A program made the translations under genes and the position numbers. This document shows, one piece after another, positions 40,345 through 42,868 of a DNA stretch of 42,868 nt. Below the pieces are notes generated by a model. That model saw only the letters and a program-made list of their open reading frames with translations. It did not search any database and was not told where the DNA came from. Location of the stretch: assembly GCA_025056965.1 (NCBI GenBank), contig JANWVF010000019.1:1-42868 (forward strand). Direction: 5' to 3'. Each line of letters opens with the position of its first letter. Position 1 is the first letter of the stretch. This DNA comes from Thermoflexales bacterium (GTDB taxonomy: Bacteria > Chloroflexota > Anaerolineae > J036 > Brachytrichaceae).

Positions 40345-42327
40345 CTAAGGCACACCCCATAACCGTGCTGTGCCATCCGCAGAGCCCGAGGCGAACAGCC
40401 CGCCGTCCGGCGAGAAGATGACGCTGAGCACCTCCGATGTGTGCCCCTCAAGCGTGGTCAGCAGCGCGCCATCACTGACCTGCCACAGCCGGAGCGCGCC
40501 GTCCGTGTGTCCTGAGAGGAGCAACCGGCCGTCGGGCGAGAAGCCTACGCTGGTCACATCGCTGGCCTGCCCTCCCAGCACGTGTAGGAGTGCGCCATCG
40601 CCAACTCGCCATAACCGAACCGTGCCGTCCTCCGCTCCCGAGGCAACTGCCTGTCCATCCGGCGAGAAGGCCACGCTACTGACCGCGGCCTGATGCCCTT
40701 CCAGCGTCTGCAGCAGCGCGCCATCGCTGACCCGCCACAGCCGCACCGTCTTGTCGTATGAGCCAGAAGCCAGTGTCTGCCCGTCCGGTGAGAAAGCGAC
40801 TCCTTTGACGTAGCTCAGGTGTCCTTCTAGGGTTCGCAGCGGTGCGCCGTCGCTGAACTGCCATAGCCGGACCGTGCTGTCTGCCGATCCAGAGGCCAGT
40901 AGCCGTCCGTCCGGTGAGAAGGCGACACTGAGCACCCAGTTTGTATGCCCCTCCAACGTTTTCAGAGGCACGCCGTCACCGACCCGCCACAGCCGCACCG
41001 TGTCGTCGTCCGAGCCCGAGGCTAGCGTCTGACCATCCGGCGAGAAAGCGATGCTTTTTACAGAGACTGCATGCCCCTCCAGCGCACGCAGCAGTGCGCC
41101 GTCGCTAACCCGCCACAGTCGTATCGTGCGGTCTCCATAGCCTGAAGCTAGCATATCGCCGCCGGGTGAGAAGGCGACGCTGTTTATGTCGCTGGTATAT
41201 CCCTCCAACGTCCGCAACGGCGTGCCGTCGCCGACGCGCCATAGCCGCACCGTGTTGTCGCTTGAGCTTGAGGCTAACGTCTGCCCATCCGGTGAGAGCG
41301 CGATGTTGTGCACGTTGCCCTGGTGTCCTTTTAGCGTTCGCAGCAGCGCGCCATCGCTAACCTGCCACAACCATACTTCAGTGCCGAACTTGGAAGCCAG
41401 TGTTTGCCCATCAGGTGAGAACGTGAGGCTGCCCGGCAGCTCACCGCTGAATATTCGCACGCGCCCTCTTAGCGTCCGCAGCGGCGCGCCATCGCTGGTG
41501 CGCCACAGCTGCACGACGTGATTGTCCGAGCTCGAAGCCAGCATCTGCCCGTCCGGCGAGAAAGCGATGCTGGTCACCGGCAGGATATGTCCTTCTAGCG
41601 TACGCAGCAGTGCGCCGTCGCTAACCCGCCATATTCGCACCGTGTTGCCATCTGAGCCTGAAGCCAGCGTTTGCCCATCCGGTGAGAAGGCAAAGCTCTG
41701 TTCCGCGAAAGGATGTCCTGCGATCGTCTGCAGCAGTGCGCCGTCGCTGACCCGCCACAGCCGTATCGTCTTGTCCCTTGCACCCGAAGCCAGCACCTGC
41801 CCGTCCGGAGAGAAAGCGACATGGGTCACCCAGCCGGTGTGTCCCTTGAGCGTCCGGAGAGATGCGCCATCACCGACTCGCCACAGTTGCACGGAGTTAT
41901 CCATTGCGTCTGAAGCTATCATCTGCCCATCCGGCGAAAAGGCGATCGTGGACACTGGAAAGGCCGTTGGGATGAACCGCACTTCTTCGGCCGTCTCGGC
42001 GTTGTAGAGCCGGATGCCCACCGAAGAGGCGACTGCCAAAAGCTTTCCCGATGGCGAGTAAGCTACCGATATCACCCAGCCTTTGCCGAGCAGCGCGCGC
42101 TGCGCTATGCGATCGGCGTTTTGCGAGGTGATGGGCATCGCCGCTTGAGTCTGCATCATCGGTGAGGGGGTGAGAGCGGGTTGCGCAGTAGCTTGAGCCT
42201 GTTGATCCGGGATTGGACCAGCCGTAGGCGTAACTTGCAGCTCCGCGACCTCTGCGCAGCCTGCCACTCCCAGCGCCCAAACGATGAATGCCGCCAGCGT
42301 GTGCTTGATCGGATTGCGGATTTGCAT
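40345..42327 (-). CDS. WD40-repeat lipoprotein, 14 repeats
   Basis: A 660-residue protein. The lipoprotein signal ends at GVAGC (C24), and a Pro/Gln/Thr-rich linker (about 30-75) leads to 14 WD40 repeats of about 42 residues, each with the pattern SPDG, LASG and a final xLW (repeat 1 ends LYN). Fourteen repeats make two seven-bladed propellers. They form a platform for protein interactions outside the membrane; no partner is known. Repeats 2-14 are very alike at the protein level. GGAGGG lies 5 nt before ATG 42327. The stop is one base before the beta-CASP gene. Many short frames on the plus strand here are repeat shadows. Confidence 0.92.
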   Translation of the reverse strand: MQIRNPIKHTLAAFIVWALGVAGCAEVAELQVTPTAGPIPDQQAQATAQPALTPSPMMQTQAAMPITSQNADRIAQRALLGKGWVISVAYSPSGKLLAVASSVGIRLYNAETAEEVRFIPTAFPVSTIAFSPDGQMIASDAMDNSVQLWRVGDGASLRTLKGHTGWVTHVAFSPDGQVLASGARDKTIRLWRVSDGALLQTIAGHPFAEQSFAFSPDGQTLASGSDGNTVRIWRVSDGALLRTLEGHILPVTSIAFSPDGQMLASSSDNHVVQLWRTSDGAPLRTLRGRVRIFSGELPGSLTFSPDGQTLASKFGTEVWLWQVSDGALLRTLKGHQGNVHNIALSPDGQTLASSSSDNTVRLWRVGDGTPLRTLEGYTSDINSVAFSPGGDMLASGYGDRTIRLWRVSDGALLRALEGHAVSVKSIAFSPDGQTLASGSDDDTVRLWRVGDGVPLKTLEGHTNWVLSVAFSPDGRLLASGSADSTVRLWQFSDGAPLRTLEGHLSYVKGVAFSPDGQTLASGSYDKTVRLWRVSDGALLQTLEGHQAAVSSVAFSPDGQAVASGAEDGTVRLWRVGDGALLHVLGGQASDVTSVGFSPDGRLLLSGHTDGALRLWQVSDGALLTTLEGHTSEVLSVIFSPDGGLFASGSADGTARLWGVP

Positions 42328-42406
42328 TTAGGCCCTCCAATCGCTGCTCAGTGTTGCACGACCCGTAGTCTAGTCGCTCGCGCGAGATTTGGGCAATGCG
42401 CGGTCC

Positions 42407-42443
42407 GGAAAAGAATGAAAGGGCGGGTTGTGCGCCCGCCCTT
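42407..42443 (-). terminator. Intrinsic terminator after cytochrome c gene
   Basis: On the minus strand AAGGGCGGG pairs perfectly with CCCGCCCTT across a 7-nt loop, followed by TCATTCTTTTCC. It lies about 21 bp after the cytochrome stop. Confidence 0.85.
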
Positions 42444-42463
42444 CCCGGAATCCTGTGATCGAG

Positions 42464-42868
42464 TTATCGGAGTGCGCTGAGGTAGTCCACCAGGTTGTTC
42501 AACTCTTCCGGAGTCATCTGCTGCCCGTAGTTCTGCGGCATCAGATTCGCCTGGCAGGGGCCTTGTGGACACTGCGCCACGATGTAAGCGTTCGGGTACA
42601 GGATAGATTGTCGGATGTACTCGGCGCCGGTCGTCGCAGGCGGTTGGTCCTTTAGATTGTTCTTGTAGCTCTCGCTGGCGATGCGCTCCTCAGCCACCGC
42701 ACCCATGCGGCTGAGGTTCGGGCCGATCGCCCCCTGTGCGCCGACTCCGCGAATCGCGTGGCACGCCGCGCAGCCCTTGGCCAGATACACTTCGCGGCCG
42801 GCCTCCTGAGCAGGTGTGAGCGGGATCGGCGTCGGCCGAGGCGCCATGCCCTCGCCAGGCGCCGGCGG
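42464..42868 (-). CDS. Class I c-type cytochrome (5' end outside window)
   Basis: The frame is open from the right edge, so the N-terminus is missing. From the first visible ATG (42847) there are 127 residues, preceded by at least seven more in frame (Pro/Gly-rich linker). The heme-binding site is CAACH (about 26-30), the axial methionine is probably in NLMPQNYG, and the C-terminal helix LNNLVDYLSAL is typical. Just before the methionine loop is an extra cysteine pair, CPQGPC. It carries electrons at the outer membrane face. The Pro-rich stretch suggests a tethered or fused domain. A strong terminator follows. Confidence 0.88.
   Translation of the reverse strand, partial: PPAPGEGMAPRPTPIPLTPAQEAGREVYLAKGCAACHAIRGVGAQGAIGPNLSRMGAVAEERIASESYKNNLKDQPPATTGAEYIRQSILYPNAYIVAQCPQGPCQANLMPQNYGQQMTPEELNNLVDYLSALR

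Noticed and set aside
40370-42007. Long plus-strand frames rich in Ser/Cys/Pro across the WD40 gene
   Set aside because: They are complements of the repeated SPDG-type codons; no start signal or homology-like pattern.
40400-42100. Regular repeats of about 126 bp considered as a CRISPR or satellite array
   Set aside because: The period equals 42 codons and the frame is continuous; these are coding WD40 repeats without spacers.

Overview
GC-rich bacterial chromosome segment, most likely from the phylum Chloroflexota (Anaerolineae-like). This is an inference, at roughly 0.6 confidence. It rests on Thr/Pro-rich linkers in several secreted or lipid-anchored proteins, tandem zinc-ribbon/LysM membrane proteins, a 14-repeat WD40 lipoprotein, a Tat/lipobox MsrP and an LCP-family wall enzyme. 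No rRNA, ribosomal protein or phylogenetic marker is present that would prove it. The window looks like ordinary chromosomal backbone: 40 protein genes that I support (one cut at each edge), one doubtful 28-residue ORF and two tRNAs. I see no insertion sequence, prophage, integron or CRISPR array. No gap between genes exceeds about 300 bp.

Layout. (1) 1-7646, minus strand: tRNA-Gln(CUG), a hairpin, then glmU, a CorC/HlyC-type CBS transporter, cytidine deaminase, a YdcF/SanA protein, an HD-domain protein, two zinc-ribbon/TM/LysM proteins and a methyltransferase running off the left edge. Spacing is tight, with several stop/start overlaps, so this is probably one long envelope/housekeeping operon. 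(2) 7.7-10.6 kb: GNAT acetyltransferase (+), class II DnaJ (-), TIM-barrel sugar isomerase (+). (3) 10.8-16.3 kb: secreted HtrA-like protease with a lectin-like tail (+), msrPQ methionine sulfoxide reductase (-), RecQ helicase (+). (4) 16.5-21.9 kb, minus: alpha/beta hydrolase, glcD, a CAP/SCP lipoprotein, glcE, glcF, a glycolate-oxidase operon with an unexpected secreted-protein gene inside. (5) 22.0-25.7 kb: PAP2 phosphatase plus polyprenyl diphosphate synthase (-), a class IV aminotransferase divergent from them by only 30 bp (+), and an LCP-family enzyme (-). (6) 25.8-30.1 kb, plus: PfkB kinase, secreted CAP protein, secreted fasciclin protein, then arsR-arsC-arsC. (7) 30.2-34.0 kb, minus: Tm-1-like gene, PEP-hydrolase-like gene, Crp/Fnr regulator and DUF2892 membrane protein, followed by a cupin. 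(8) 34.2-36.7 kb, plus: a GPP34 (GOLPH3-like) protein and a polyprenyl-phosphate sugar transferase. (9) 36.7-42.9 kb: metG (-), tRNA-Pro(GGG) (+), a beta-CASP metallo-beta-lactamase RNase and a WD40 lipoprotein (-), and a cytochrome c cut by the right edge (-).

How the parts fit. Several genes bear on cell-envelope glycans and lipid carriers: GlmU makes UDP-GlcNAc, the polyprenyl synthase and PAP2 protein could make and recycle lipid carrier, the sugar transferase loads sugar on it, the LCP enzyme could attach polymer to wall, and the LysM proteins could bind glycan. Two kinds of translation start are visible. Some genes have clear Shine-Dalgarno sequences (secreted CAP and fasciclin proteins, second arsC, GPP34, WD40). 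Others have a -10-like hexamer 6-10 nt before the start codon and no Shine-Dalgarno, suggesting leaderless transcripts. I find no obviously unprecedented multi-gene system. The most unusual items are the zinc-ribbon/LysM pair, GPP34 beside a sugar transferase, the lipobox MsrP, the altered RecQ zinc motif and the Tm-1/Crp cluster with its palindrome.
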